A stretch of 64,000 nt of DNA from Bacteroidota bacterium (GTDB lineage Bacteria; Bacteroidota; Bacteroidia; UKL13-3). The first letter of the stretch is position 1. Every line of letters begins with the position of its first letter. A model generated the notes under the pieces. That model saw nothing but the letters and a program-made list of their open reading frames with translations, made no database searches and was not told the DNA's origin. A program made the position numbers and the translations under genes. Below are positions 1 to 8,680 of this stretch, in pieces. The stretch spans positions 1 to 64,000 of the forward strand of contig JAIYAT010000003.1 in NCBI GenBank assembly GCA_027488905.1, written 5' to 3'.

Positions 1-3000
1 ATTTCTGCGCCAAATACATTAAAAATTTGGTAGCTAAACTCCTTTCTATTGGATAATCTTAATTCAAACGCATCTTCAACTGGATTTGGAAACAAGCTAA
101 TTTCATCCTTTGCAAGTTCGTCTTCTCCACTTGCAGGACTTATGTTTACAATTAACATCAAAGTATCTCCATAGCAGCCGCCGCCTGTTTGTTCTTGGCA
201 GTATAAGGTATCGGTGCCCCAACTTTTTGTCCATGCTACTTCTACGTTGTTGCCTAGTTTGTTAATAGTTCCTAAACCTCGTTTTAACCACCAATTGTAT
301 TGATAGCCTGTGTTAGCGGTTACAGTATATGTTTCTCTATCTAATCTTTTAACACTGGTATCACCAATGATGGTATTGGGCTGTGGGTTTGGAATTAAAT
401 ACACAGTTTTGGTCATGCTGTCTTTGCAGCCGCCTGCACTCTCTAAATAGAGTTTTACATTAAAGTAATTTACTGTTCCAAAGGTGTAAGTATAATTTTC
501 AATTACATTACTGCCTGTGTTGCCATCGCCAAAATCCCAGCGGCGGGTAGTAATGTCTGGCACTGTGGTGGTATCACTAAAGGTAAAGAAATTATCACGT
601 GCGCATTGGATGCTAGCATTAACCGTAAAGCCTGCTTTGAGACTGCCGCCATTGCTAATTTGCACTACATTGGATTCGCTATTCTGGGTACCGCTAAATA
701 CCACTCGTTTATACCAAGTGCTGGTGGTCGGGAGGCCTGGGCTGTAATTCTGGCTTGTGTTCAAACCGCTAGCTGGTGAAAATGGCCCACTTGCACCACT
801 GGTAGATTGAAGCCAAAGGTAACTATACAAACCATTGCCACCACTTGGCAATTGGCCCAATAAAGCATTTGGTATTTGGCTGCCACATAAGAATTGGTTT
901 GAACCTATTAAGTTGTTTTTGATGCTGGAGTCTATAATTATAGGTTCTGGCAAATTAACTCGAGCGATAAAAAAATCAAATCCATTACCAGGTTTGAACT
1001 CAACTTGTGCGCCTGAGGTGGTAAGAAATGAATCTGATTGGGTGATACCAGAAATTGCAATTTGATAGCGAGAATATGCCTTTATGCCATAGATAATATC
1101 CCCATTGTTTCCGCCAAAATAGCTGCTGGTTTGGTGCGTTCCATTGCTTGAAAAAACACTATAAGTTCCATCGTAAACACCTGCTAAGTTTGGCTTGAGT
1201 GCATCAGGGGAACTGAAGCCAATTTTACTTACAGAAAATCCTCCCACAAAAACATATCCATCTGGTGAGGTAGTTATGTTTCTAGAAAAATCATTTTGAT
1301 CTCCGCCTATGTAGGTTGCCCAATTTAAGTTACCAGAAGTATCATAACAAAGTAACATTCCGTCTTGGAAAGAAGTACCATAAAGGGAAGTTCTATAAGC
1401 CCCAACTGTAGCAATGCTATCGGTAGATTGGGTTTCTCCTGCTATAAAAACGTTGCCTTTTGAATCTGTAGCAATCCCTTGTACCAAATCTGTTTTAAGT
1501 GAAGAGCCAAAAAAAGTAGCATATTTAAGTACACCAGTGCTACTGAAAATTGCATAAACTCCATCAGGCGTATTTAGAATATTTGTTTTTTTTGTGCCAT
1601 TAATGGTAGCAATTCCATCTGCAGAATAGGTATATCCACCAAAGTAGATATTTCCGCTAGCGTCTGTGGTAATCTTTGCCAACAAGTCGTTGCCAGCACC
1701 GCCATAATACGTTGCCCAAATAGGAGAACCTGTGCTCGTAAACCTTGCCAAGAAGAAATCATTTCCACCTGCATAAGTGGTTTTATGCCCATTAAATGTA
1801 AAGGAAAAATCAGTGGAGGAAGTAACACCAACTATGGTTATTTGATTGGTAATAGGATCAACTGCCACACTAGAAGCAGATTCGATAGCGGTTCCACCAA
1901 AATAAGTTCCCCATTTGTAAGTGCCACTAGAATCAAAGGTTGTTAGAAAGACATCGTTAGTATTAATTGATGAGATGGAAGTTTGAAAACTCCCTGTGGA
2001 GGCTATTCCACCAGATGAATTAGTATAGCCTACTAAAACTAGCTCTTGCTTATTGTTTATTTGCATTGCTGTTATTAAATCATTTCCAGTTCCGCCAAAG
2101 TAAGTGCCCCAAACTAATCTCCCTTGTTTATTAAACTTAACAATACAACCATCCTGACTATTGGTATAACTTGATAGATGCGCTCCTGCAGTTGCAATTC
2201 CAAATGTAGAAGTGGTAGAACCACATATATATACATTGCTATCGATATCGGTAACAAGATCAAAGTTTTGTTCACTGCCGCTACCACCCCAGTAAGTGCT
2301 CCAAACTACAGGGTCTATAATCAAAGTTTTGCTTGCATCATACTTTGGGATGTTAAATCCAAACAAGCCTTTGCCTTTTTCAAGGTACTTTACCGTTACA
2401 TTTTTGAGTCGCTTATTATTATTTGAAAGCAGGTAGCTTAAAGGTATTCTTTCGCTGATGGTTTCATTACCAATCGAGAATTTCAATTGCCCTTTTGAGT
2501 CAATGACAACTGGTGCCTCGGCTTGTGCTTCAAAAAGAATCTGCTGTGGATTTGCACCCGGATGTACTATAAAATTGTACTTAAAGACTTCAATTCCATT
2601 CTCTAATTTTTCTGTATAACATTCTAAGTCGATTCCTTTGTAAAGTTCTTTGTAAATTACTTTTTCAAATGCATTTACCTTATAACTCATTGCAGGATTT
2701 TCTTTTGAGTTATACCTAAATTCACCTTCCATTTTCCCAAGACTTGTTAGCTTTACATTTGGATTGGTTTGCTGAAAATTTAAATCTATCCGATGGACAA
2801 TATTGTTTTCGAACAACTCATAACTTAAGCCTTTATCTCTTAACTGAACCGAGAGATTCTTAAGTTGAAGGCTAAATTTTACCTCCCTATTGATTTGTCC
2901 GTGCTGGTCTTTTAGTTGACCCAGATTTTCCTTAAATCCTGCTGCAATTGGGGGCAAGCTACCTGCAAAAAGTAGATTGGTAAGTATTAGTCCTACCACA

Positions 3001-3026
3001 TTTAAAACAATAAATTTTATTTTCAT
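1..3026 (-). CDS. SBBP-repeat / PKD / T9SS-type surface protein (C-terminus cut by window edge)
   Basis: Partial gene; the frame stays open from the ATG at 3026 to position 1, about 1008 codons, and should end just outside. The N-terminus is a hydrophobic leader followed by a beta-rich region (GFKENLGQLKDQHGQ...) typical of the conserved N-terminal domain of Bacteroidota SBBP proteins. Then come about eight beta-propeller repeats of the WGTYFGG...GIAT..G type, an Ig-like stretch, a PKD domain (WDFGDGNTGS) and the beginning of a T9SS sorting domain (SLFPNP...NVFGAE at the left edge). It probably sits on the cell surface or is secreted by the type IX system; no enzymatic role is visible. The start lies 1 bp after the stop of the upstream paralogue, so the two are likely co-transcribed. 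The part from 118 to 932 is nearly identical to that paralogue. Confidence 0.88.
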   Translation of the reverse strand, partial: MKIKFIVLNVVGLILTNLLFAGSLPPIAAGFKENLGQLKDQHGQINREVKFSLQLKNLSVQLRDKGLSYELFENNIVHRIDLNFQQTNPNVKLTSLGKMEGEFRYNSKENPAMSYKVNAFEKVIYKELYKGIDLECYTEKLENGIEVFKYNFIVHPGANPQQILFEAQAEAPVVIDSKGQLKFSIGNETISERIPLSYLLSNNNKRLKNVTVKYLEKGKGLFGFNIPKYDASKTLIIDPVVWSTYWGGSGSEQNFDLVTDIDSNVYICGSTTSTFGIATAGAHLSSYTNSQDGCIVKFNKQGRLVWGTYFGGTGNDLITAMQINNKQELVLVGYTNSSGGIASTGSFQTSISSINTNDVFLTTFDSSGTYKWGTYFGGTAIESASSVAVDPITNQITIVGVTSSTDFSFTFNGHKTTYAGGNDFFLARFTSTGSPIWATYYGGAGNDLLAKITTDASGNIYFGGYTYSADGIATINGTKKTNILNTPDGVYAIFSSTGVLKYATFFGSSLKTDLVQGIATDSKGNVFIAGETQSTDSIATVGAYRTSLYGTSFQDGMLLCYDTSGNLNWATYIGGDQNDFSRNITTSPDGYVFVGGFSVSKIGFSSPDALKPNLAGVYDGTYSVFSSNGTHQTSSYFGGNNGDIIYGIKAYSRYQIAISGITQSDSFLTTSGAQVEFKPGNGFDFFIARVNLPEPIIIDSSIKNNLIGSNQFLCGSQIPNALLGQLPSGGNGLYSYLWLQSTSGASGPFSPASGLNTSQNYSPGLPTTSTWYKRVVFSGTQNSESNVVQISNGGSLKAGFTVNASIQCARDNFFTFSDTTTVPDITTRRWDFGDGNTGSNVIENYTYTFGTVNYFNVKLYLESAGGCKDSMTKTVYLIPNPQPNTIIGDTSVKRLDRETYTVTANTGYQYNWWLKRGLGTINKLGNNVEVAWTKSWGTDTLYCQEQTGGGCYGDTLMLIVNISPASGEDELAKDEISLFPNPVEDAFELRLSNRKEFSYQIFNVFGAE
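118..932 (-). repeat. Near-identical 815-bp block, copy 1 (pairs with 3272-4086)
   Basis: Aligns without any indel, at constant offset 3154, to 3272-4086. It encodes the Ig-like and PKD part of the protein, from DSSIKNNLIGSN to ISPASGEDEL. Only about a dozen residue differences are seen over some 270 residues. Outside the block both proteins diverge abruptly. Confidence 0.9.
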
Positions 3027-3027
3027 C

Positions 3028-5541
3028 TTAATTAATCTTTACAAATTTTGATTGATATGAATTGCCTTCCCCGTCTTTGATTCTTAACAAATAAGTTCCA
3101 TTGCTGATATGCCCAAGCAATAAATTTTCATTTGGTTTAATTTTGCCTGTTTGACATTCGATTCCCAACATATTTAGAATGCTATATTCAACTTCTTCTT
3201 GGCTTGGTAGTGCTACTTGAAAATATTCTTTCACTGGATTTGGAAAAATTGTTAAGCCATCTATTTTCAACTCGTCTTCTCCGCTTGCAGGACTGATGTT
3301 TACAATTAACATGAAAGTATCTCCATAGCAGCCGCCACTTGTTTGCTCTTGGCAGTAAAGGGTATCTGTGCCCCAACTTTTTGTCCATGCTACTTCTACG
3401 TTGTTGCCCATTTTGTTAATAGTTCCTAAACCTCGCTTTAACCACCAGTTGTATTGATAGCCTGTGTTGGCGGTTACAGTATAAGTTTCTCTATCTAATC
3501 TTTTAACACTGGTATCACCGATGATGGTATTTGGTTGTGGGTTTGGAATTAAATACACAGTTTTGGTCATGCTGTCTTTACAGCCGCCTGCGCTTTCTAG
3601 GTAGAGTTTTACATTGAAGTAATTGATCGTTCCAAACGTGTATGAATAATTTTCTATCAAATTGCTGCCTGTGTTGCCATCGCCAAAATCCCAGCGGCGG
3701 GTGGTAATGTCTGGCACTGTAGTGGTGTCTGTAAAGGTAAAGAAATTATCACGTGCGCATTGGATGCTAGCATTAACCGTAAAGACTGCTTTTAGGCTGC
3801 CACCATTGCTAATTTGCACTACATTGGATTCGCTGTTCTGGGTACCGCTAAATACCACTCGTTTGTACCAAGTGCTGGCAGTCGGGAGGCCTGGACTGTA
3901 ATTCTGGCTTGTGTTCAAACCGCTAGCTGGAGAAAACGGACCACTTGCGCTGCTGGTAGATTGAAGCCAAAGGTAACTATACAAACCATTGCCACCACTT
4001 GGCAATTGGCCAAGGAGGGCATTTGGCAATTGGCTGCCACATAAGAATTGGTTTGAACCTATTAAGTTGTTTTTGATGCTGGAGTCGACAGGTACTGAAG
4101 TTCCCGTTGAAAAATTAATAAAGAAAGCATCACTTGAGCCTCCAATGGCAGTTTGATGAGCGGCTGGAGAGGCAACAGAAGAGGAGGAAGTTGTATAACC
4201 ACCAGCAACTATTTGATTGTTGGCATTAAAAGAAACATCAAATAACTGTTCAAGTTGCGTTCCACCATAATATGACAACCAAAGCTTATTTCCTGCGGGA
4301 GAAAATGCGCCTATCACACCATCATTTCCACCGCCATAGGTTTGCTGAAAGGCATCGGTTGACACAGGCAAAGCAGTACTATTGGTATGACCTGCCGCAT
4401 AAACTTTTCCATCAGGACCAATTGTTACCCCAAAAAGGTAGTCGTTTTGAGCAGCCCCAACATAGGTGCCCCAAATTCGATTTCCGGCAGTATCAAATTT
4501 TATGAGGTAAGCATCAGAGCTACCACCTCCAAAAGTGCTTTGTTGTGCAGTTGGTGTGGCAATAGAATCGGCAGAATTGCCATAACCTACTAAATAAACA
4601 CTGCCAGCATTATCTGTGGCTATGGCATTAAAAAAATCAGTACCTGCCTCGGCGCCATAATAGGTGCCGTATTTTAACTGCCCATCTCCAGAAAATATAG
4701 TGAATATGGCGTCTGAAAGTGTGTTACCATGGACCGGCTTAAATGCTTTTGCAGTGGCAATTTCGGAAATTGAAAAACTATTTCCACCGATATAGAGATT
4801 TCCTGAGTTATCAGTACAAATTCTGGCTGCATAATCATTTAAGGGGCCGCCATAGTATGACAACCATTTGATGGCTCCATTGTTTGTGAATTTTGAGATA
4901 AAAATATCTGTTAATCCAGTTAGGGAATTTTTATGTACGTTGGTAAACTTGTTGCCAATAGAATCGCTGGTGGTTGTGCCAACCAAAATAATATCATCGG
5001 TTAGGGGATCAATTGTTATCCCATTAATTTCTTCACCATCTGCCCCTCCCAGGTAGGTGGCCCAAAGTAGTGTTCCATTGGAAGAGAACTTTGCTAAAAA
5101 AGCATCGAATGAGCCCAACAAATTTGTTTGATACGCACCAACCGTTGCAATGTTTGAGGTTGAATTGGTATAGCCACCTATCACCACATCTCCATTTTTA
5201 AACGTGGCTATGGCAGATACCCTTTCAAGTCCTGAGCCAGCAAAATAAGTTCCCCAAAGACGTGTTCCATTGGGAGAAAATTTTGCCAAAAAACCCTCTT
5301 GACTAGTGCCAATTCGAGTTTCTTGGTGAGCGCCAGGTGTTGCAATATTGTTGCTCGAACTTGTATAGCCGGCTATGTATATGGAACTATCTGGAGTGGT
5401 AGAAATGGCTGTAATTTGTTCAGATGAAGAACCACCATAATAAGACGCCCAATTCCTTGTTTGTGCATTTGAAATTAATGACAATAGAAACAAATAGGAA
5501 AATATTAAGGGTTTCAAGTGTTTGGTTTGGTTTGTAGCCAT
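3028..5541 (-). CDS. SBBP-repeat / PKD / T9SS sorting-domain secreted protein
   Basis: 837 residues. A signal peptide (about residues 1-27, ending SNAQ) is followed by nine or so propeller repeats of about 50 residues with the pattern WASYYGG..EQITAI...IAGYTSSS..IATPGA. Residues near 480-600 are Ig-like, then comes a PKD domain (RRWDFGDGNTGS) and a C-terminal T9SS domain (LTIFPNPVKEYF ... KFVKIN). Such proteins are exported by type IX secretion and are anchored or released at the cell surface; the ligand is unknown. It lacks the extra N-terminal domain of its downstream paralogue (start 3026), which begins 1 bp after this stop codon. The ATG at 5541 precedes the signal peptide directly, so the start is well supported. 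Confidence 0.9.
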   Translation of the reverse strand: MATNQTKHLKPLIFSYLFLLSLISNAQTRNWASYYGGSSSEQITAISTTPDSSIYIAGYTSSSNNIATPGAHQETRIGTSQEGFLAKFSPNGTRLWGTYFAGSGLERVSAIATFKNGDVVIGGYTNSTSNIATVGAYQTNLLGSFDAFLAKFSSNGTLLWATYLGGADGEEINGITIDPLTDDIILVGTTTSDSIGNKFTNVHKNSLTGLTDIFISKFTNNGAIKWLSYYGGPLNDYAARICTDNSGNLYIGGNSFSISEIATAKAFKPVHGNTLSDAIFTIFSGDGQLKYGTYYGAEAGTDFFNAIATDNAGSVYLVGYGNSADSIATPTAQQSTFGGGSSDAYLIKFDTAGNRIWGTYVGAAQNDYLFGVTIGPDGKVYAAGHTNSTALPVSTDAFQQTYGGGNDGVIGAFSPAGNKLWLSYYGGTQLEQLFDVSFNANNQIVAGGYTTSSSSVASPAAHQTAIGGSSDAFFINFSTGTSVPVDSSIKNNLIGSNQFLCGSQLPNALLGQLPSGGNGLYSYLWLQSTSSASGPFSPASGLNTSQNYSPGLPTASTWYKRVVFSGTQNSESNVVQISNGGSLKAVFTVNASIQCARDNFFTFTDTTTVPDITTRRWDFGDGNTGSNLIENYSYTFGTINYFNVKLYLESAGGCKDSMTKTVYLIPNPQPNTIIGDTSVKRLDRETYTVTANTGYQYNWWLKRGLGTINKMGNNVEVAWTKSWGTDTLYCQEQTSGGCYGDTFMLIVNISPASGEDELKIDGLTIFPNPVKEYFQVALPSQEEVEYSILNMLGIECQTGKIKPNENLLLGHISNGTYLLRIKDGEGNSYQSKFVKIN
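3272..4086 (-). repeat. Near-identical 815-bp block, copy 2 (pairs with 118-932)
   Basis: Second copy of the shared Ig-like/PKD segment. The boundaries are sharp: homology ends after GEDEL on the C-terminal side and before DSSIKNN on the N-terminal side. This fits recent gene conversion or exchange between tandem paralogues. Confidence 0.9.
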
Positions 5542-5666
5542 TTGATTTTTATTGAAATAAGTGACGAATTTACAAAACCAATTTCTAAATACTTTCCTAA
5601 TGTTAAAGCATAAAAACTACCAATCCAATATGGAGTGGCAGTTCCTGCTAAAATTAAATGCTTAAG

Positions 5667-5876
5667 TTACTTTTTTTGAACCGAGCAAGTATTCATCCCA
5701 ACTAAGGAATAAATGGGACAAAAGCTAATTAAGCTAGTTGCTAGTAAAATGCCACCTAAACCTAGGAGTACATAGCCTAAGGTACCTGCAACAGTTCCTG
5801 TAAAAAATAGTACTGAGAATAAAACAGCAGCAATGATGCGAATGATTTTGTCTGTTGAGCCTACGTTTGTTTTCAT
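5667..5876 (-). CDS. DUF2892 (YgaP-like) small membrane protein
   Basis: 69 residues from the ATG at 5876 (MKTNVGSTDKIIRIIAA). The longer frame starting at 5933 lacks homology-like sequence before this Met. Two hydrophobic helices (about residues 12-30 and 35-55) and a Cys-Pro motif (SFCPIYSLVGMNTC) match the DUF2892 inner-membrane family related to the membrane part of YgaP. The function in this family is poorly defined; a link with sulfur or redox stress is often proposed because of rhodanese partners. It lies 89 bp downstream of a Crp/Fnr regulator in the same orientation, a common pairing. Confidence 0.82.
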   Translation of the reverse strand: MKTNVGSTDKIIRIIAAVLFSVLFFTGTVAGTLGYVLLGLGGILLATSLISFCPIYSLVGMNTCSVQKK

Positions 5877-5965
5877 AATTAAATTATTAAGGTTATAAAT
5901 GATTTTAAACTTGTTGAACAAAGCTAAGGCCATTTTAACTAGTAAACGGTGACTAATATCACCAG

Positions 5966-6607
5966 CTATAATAATTCTATTTGGTACCCAATTTGAACCA
6001 GCTTTCCTTCCTCTTCTAACTTTCTAAGAACACGTGTAATCACTTCCCTAGCGGTGCCAAGTTCCATAGCAATTTGTTTGTGACTAATTTTTAGTCGGTT
6101 TGAACCTAAAAGCCTTGCCCGCTCTTTAAGGTAGGAAAACAAACGAGTATCTAACTTTTCGAATACAACTTGTTGGATGGTTTGAAGCAAATCTGAGTAA
6201 CGGAGGTAGTACTGTGCATAGAACAAGGCATTAAATTCGGGATATTGTTTAACCCATTCAAGTACTTTTTGAATAGGAAAAAGCAACACTTCACATTCAT
6301 CTTCGGTAACCGCAAAAATTTTACTGGGTTCATTTTTTAAACCTGCGGCAAATGTCATGATACAACTTTCTTCCTTCTGAATATAATAAAGGAGGAGTTC
6401 CTTGTCGTCACTGCTTATAAAAACCTTTAAAATTCCTGACACAACAAGTGGAATAAGCGAAACATATTGGGCTTCTTTAACCAAAACCGTACCTGCATCA
6501 AACTTTGCAAGCTGAGCATTGGCCAACATTTCTTGGCGCAGGTTAGGATTTAGGAAGTGAAATCCATTTAAAATACTTTCAATTGCTATACCTTGGTTTA
6601 CAGTCAT
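5966..6607 (-). CDS. Crp/Fnr family transcriptional regulator
   Basis: 213 residues: an N-terminal cyclic-nucleotide-binding-like beta-roll (about 20-135), a long dimerisation helix (about 135-160) and a C-terminal winged helix (about 165-213) with the recognition region HKQIAMELGTAREVITRVLR. There are no Fnr-type N-terminal cysteines, so it is not an obvious Fe-S oxygen sensor. It is of usual length for the family. It likely controls itself and the following DUF2892 gene. The ATG at 6607 has an AAGGA-like ribosome site shortly upstream and a TACATTTG box at 6625-6632. Confidence 0.9.
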   Translation of the reverse strand: MTVNQGIAIESILNGFHFLNPNLRQEMLANAQLAKFDAGTVLVKEAQYVSLIPLVVSGILKVFISSDDKELLLYYIQKEESCIMTFAAGLKNEPSKIFAVTEDECEVLLFPIQKVLEWVKQYPEFNALFYAQYYLRYSDLLQTIQQVVFEKLDTRLFSYLKERARLLGSNRLKISHKQIAMELGTAREVITRVLRKLEEEGKLVQIGYQIELL

Positions 6608-6624
6608 TTTTCCTTGATTCTACC

Positions 6625-6632
6625 CAAATGTA
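6625..6632 (-). promoter_or_regulatory. Candidate -7 box (TACATTTG) for the Crp/Fnr gene
   Basis: Exact match to the Bacteroidota -7 consensus TAnnTTTG on the minus strand, 17 bp before the ATG at 6607. No clear -33 TTTG is seen, so this is a motif-level call. Confidence 0.45.
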
Positions 6633-6653
6633 AAGAGAAATTTTCTAAAAAAC

Positions 6654-6684
6654 TTGTGTTAAATAAATGAAAATACTACTTTCG
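6654..6684 (+). promoter_or_regulatory. Candidate promoter of tRNA-Phe
   Basis: TTG at 6654-6656, a 20-bp spacer and TACTTTCG at 6677-6684, one base off the TAnnTTTG consensus. It lies 19 bp before the mature tRNA start, a sensible distance for a short 5' leader. Confidence 0.45.
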
Positions 6685-6703
6685 CCCTCCCTTCAAGGGA
6701 AAA

Positions 6704-6776
6704 GGTGCGGTAGCTCAGTCGGTAGAGCAGAAGACTGAAAATCTTCGTGTCGGGGGTTCGATTCCCTCCCACACCA
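6704..6776 (+). tRNA. tRNA-Phe (anticodon GAA)
   Basis: 73 nt cloverleaf drawn by hand. The acceptor 5' strand is GGTGCGG, the D arm GCTCAGTCGGTAGAGC, the anticodon stem GAAGA/TCTTC with loop CTGAAAA (anticodon GAA), the variable loop GTGTC, the T arm GGGGG-TTCGATT-CCCTC, the acceptor 3' strand CCACACC and the discriminator A. CCA is not encoded. Six of seven acceptor pairs are Watson-Crick; position 5 (C) faces A at position 68. The usual base at 68 would be G, giving a C-G pair. Confidence 0.95.
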
Positions 6777-6781
6777 CAAAT

Positions 6782-6816
6782 AACCCCTGTAAATCAAAAG
6801 TTTGCAGGGGTTTTTT
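6782..6816 (+). terminator. Rho-independent terminator of tRNA-Phe
   Basis: Inverted repeat AACCCCTGTAAA / TTTGCAGGGGTT (one G-T pair) with a short loop, followed by a T run. It starts 6 bp after the tRNA. Confidence 0.85.
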
Positions 6817-6855
6817 ATTAGCCTTGTATGAGCATCTATTATATTCTATACATAT

Positions 6856-7219
6856 GGTGGGAAGCTACCATACAAATGGTGCGAAGCTACTACCCAAATG
6901 GTGGGAAGCTACTCCATAAGAGGTGCGAAGCTACTACATAAGAGGTGCGAAGCTACTACACAAATGGTGGGAAGCTACTATACAAATGGTGGGAAGCTAC
7001 TACACAAATGGTGGGGAGCTACTACACAAATGGTGGGAAGCTACTACCCAAATGGTGCGAAGCTACTACCCAAATGGTGCGAAGCTACTACCCAAATGGT
7101 GCGAAGCTACTACCCAAATGGTGGGAAGCTACTCCATAAAAGGTGCGGAGCTACTCCATAAGAGGTGCGAAGCTACTACCCAAATGGTGGGAAGCTACTC
7201 CATAAAAGGTGGGGAGCTA
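6856..7219. repeat. Tandem array, 17 copies of a 22-bp unit
   Basis: Copies start every 22 bp exactly at 6856, 6878, 6900 and so on to 7208, with no indel. Each unit has a 13-bp core GGTGSGRAGCTAC and a 9-bp tail of a few classes: TACCCAAAT, TACACAAAT, TATACAAAT, TCCATAAGA, TCCATAAAA, TACATAAGA. The last copy is cut after the core. A degenerate tail (CTATACATAT) precedes copy 1. The array fills the gap between the tRNA-Phe terminator and the 3' end of the next gene (7239), which is convergent. No gene is called in 6817-7238; overlapping open frames here are by-products of the repeat. Confidence 0.97.
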
Positions 7220-7238
7220 GGAAGCGTAAATCATCACC

Positions 7239-7952
7239 TCAAAAACTCAATGCCCATTTATACTTAGGAGTGGCAATTACTGAAACACTCTTTTCACCTG
7301 CATAAATATTATAATTAACCTCTATCTTTCTTTCCTTTAATTGGTCTACTAGGTAGTGTAAGGTGTCTAACTCTCCCTTTCTGTGCACATCATCAAACAA
7401 TACCAAGAACTCATCGCCAGACTTTTTTTGAGCTAAAACTTTCACCAAATCAAATCTCGAAAAGTTAGCAGAACCTATTGGACCATCTACTACATATAAA
7501 TCATACTCTTGCAGGTTGGTAGTGGAAAAATCAAAAAGTTGATTTTTATGCCCAAAAACATCTGTTTCAATTAAATTTAAAACATTTATTTGACTCCTAT
7601 TTGATAAATTGAACTTTGAACTAAAGTGGTTTGCAAAATCTTTGTTCTGCTCAAAAATAGTGTGCTTGGTTTGCTTACTTTCAGGGTTAGATTCAATAAA
7701 AGTGCTAATAAACTTGGTGGATTCTCCTAGACCTAACTCCGCAATGCGCTCAAACTTATACTCTTGTAAAATCCTGCTTAACAAATAGAAAAAAGTATAA
7801 TTACCCGCCCAATTGCCAACAAAAAGAGATAATTCTCTAAGCTCTTTAAATCCTCTAATGCTATCATGAAACTTCTGACCCCAAATCTGCTCCTGAACAC
7901 TCAGCAGCAAGCTCTCTTGGTTCTTAAAAAACCGCTTTAATATTTTTATCAT
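7239..7952 (-). CDS. SAM-methyltransferase-like protein
   Basis: 237 residues from the ATG at 7952 (MIKILKRFF). An upstream TTG at 7967 would add five residues but overlaps a TAAGTTTG promoter-like box. The centre has a Rossmann-type motif I (AELGLGESTKF) after a hydrophobic strand, then acidic strand ends (DLYVVDGPIGS; LVLFDDVHRKGE) as in class I methyltransferases, particularly small ones found with polysaccharide or sugar-modification genes. The glycine motif is somewhat divergent, so the methyl-transfer activity is inferred. No signal peptide. It stands alone, ending 20 bp from the 22-bp tandem array. Confidence 0.6.
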   Translation of the reverse strand: MIKILKRFFKNQESLLLSVQEQIWGQKFHDSIRGFKELRELSLFVGNWAGNYTFFYLLSRILQEYKFERIAELGLGESTKFISTFIESNPESKQTKHTIFEQNKDFANHFSSKFNLSNRSQINVLNLIETDVFGHKNQLFDFSTTNLQEYDLYVVDGPIGSANFSRFDLVKVLAQKKSGDEFLVLFDDVHRKGELDTLHYLVDQLKERKIEVNYNIYAGEKSVSVIATPKYKWALSF

Positions 7953-7964
7953 CTCTAAAAAAAT

Positions 7965-7972
7965 CAAACTTA
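7965..7972 (-). promoter_or_regulatory. Candidate -7 box (TAAGTTTG)
   Basis: Exact TAnnTTTG on the minus strand, 12 bp before the ATG at 7952. It supports choosing that ATG over the upstream TTG that overlaps the box. Confidence 0.4.
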
Positions 7973-8029
7973 AACAAAGAAATCAAATTGACCAAAAGGG
8001 GTTCATTTAAAAATCAATCATTTAAATCC

Positions 8030-8037
8030 TACTTTTG
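8030..8037 (+). promoter_or_regulatory. Candidate -7 box (TACTTTTG)
   Basis: Exact TAnnTTTG, 30 bp before the ATG at 8068. A weak TTTA lies 20 bp further upstream at 8006-8009. Confidence 0.45.
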
Positions 8038-8067
8038 AGGTTGAAAAATGTCTAATCAATTAATCCT

Positions 8068-8658
8068 ATGTTAAAATACTTTAAATCTTACAGCACTTTA
8101 GTTTTAATCATTGCTGCTATGTCTTCAAGCTTATTTATAAGCAATTGCAGGAAAGCAGAAAACGACCCACAAGCAAGTTTTACAGTTTCTAATTTAACTC
8201 CAACCATTGACGAAGCGGTCACCTTTACAAACACCTCAACCAATGCACACCATGTTAAGTGGACTTTCCCTGATGGCACCACAGCTAGCAGCAATTCAGT
8301 TTCATACTCATTTTACCCAAATGGCATTTACACAGTAAAATTGGAAGCCTTTAATAAAAATGAAACTTACAGTGACTGGGTTCAACAAGACATTAGCGTA
8401 TGTATTTCTGGTAAAGCAGTTTTTTACATGGATAGTGCAAGCTTTAAATCTCCAGTGGATATTACCTTTAATGGTGCCTTTGCTGGTAGCCTAACCACCT
8501 ATACAAATGTGACACCTAACTGTGGCCAATCCGGTGCTGTAACTGTAGAAATTTGCCCAGGTACATATACGTATGAAGCAAAGGATGCAGACAATAAGGT
8601 TTGGAAAAACAGCGTGAGAATTACCGCAAACAATTGTTCTGCCATTAAACTTAACTAA
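8068..8658 (+). CDS. PKD-domain lipoprotein
   Basis: 196 residues. A hydrophobic leader ends in a lipobox-like FISNC (Cys27), predicting an exported lipoprotein. Residues about 35-110 form a PKD/Ig-like fold (QASFTVSN...VKWTFPDGTTASS...YPNGIYTVKLEAFN). The remaining part is beta-rich with four Cys residues (QDISVCISG, TPNCGQ, EICPG, NNCSAI) that could pair in the periplasm or outside. No enzyme motif is seen; a structural or binding role is likely. It is a monocistronic gene with its own promoter and a terminator shared with the convergent next gene. Confidence 0.75.
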   Translation: MLKYFKSYSTLVLIIAAMSSSLFISNCRKAENDPQASFTVSNLTPTIDEAVTFTNTSTNAHHVKWTFPDGTTASSNSVSYSFYPNGIYTVKLEAFNKNETYSDWVQQDISVCISGKAVFYMDSASFKSPVDITFNGAFAGSLTTYTNVTPNCGQSGAVTVEICPGTYTYEAKDADNKVWKNSVRITANNCSAIKLN

Positions 8659-8680
8659 ATCTTAAAAAAAAATACATAAA

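Noticed and set aside
6856-7219. CRISPR array
   Set aside because: The conserved part is 13 bp and the 9-bp tails recur among copies, so there are no unique spacers. No cas genes are nearby.
6898-7267. Overlapping plus-strand open frames (64-114 codons) inside the 22-bp array
   Set aside because: They exist in three frames at once because the unit is 22 bp long and has few stop codons. There is no start context, and the substitutions are not arranged by codon.
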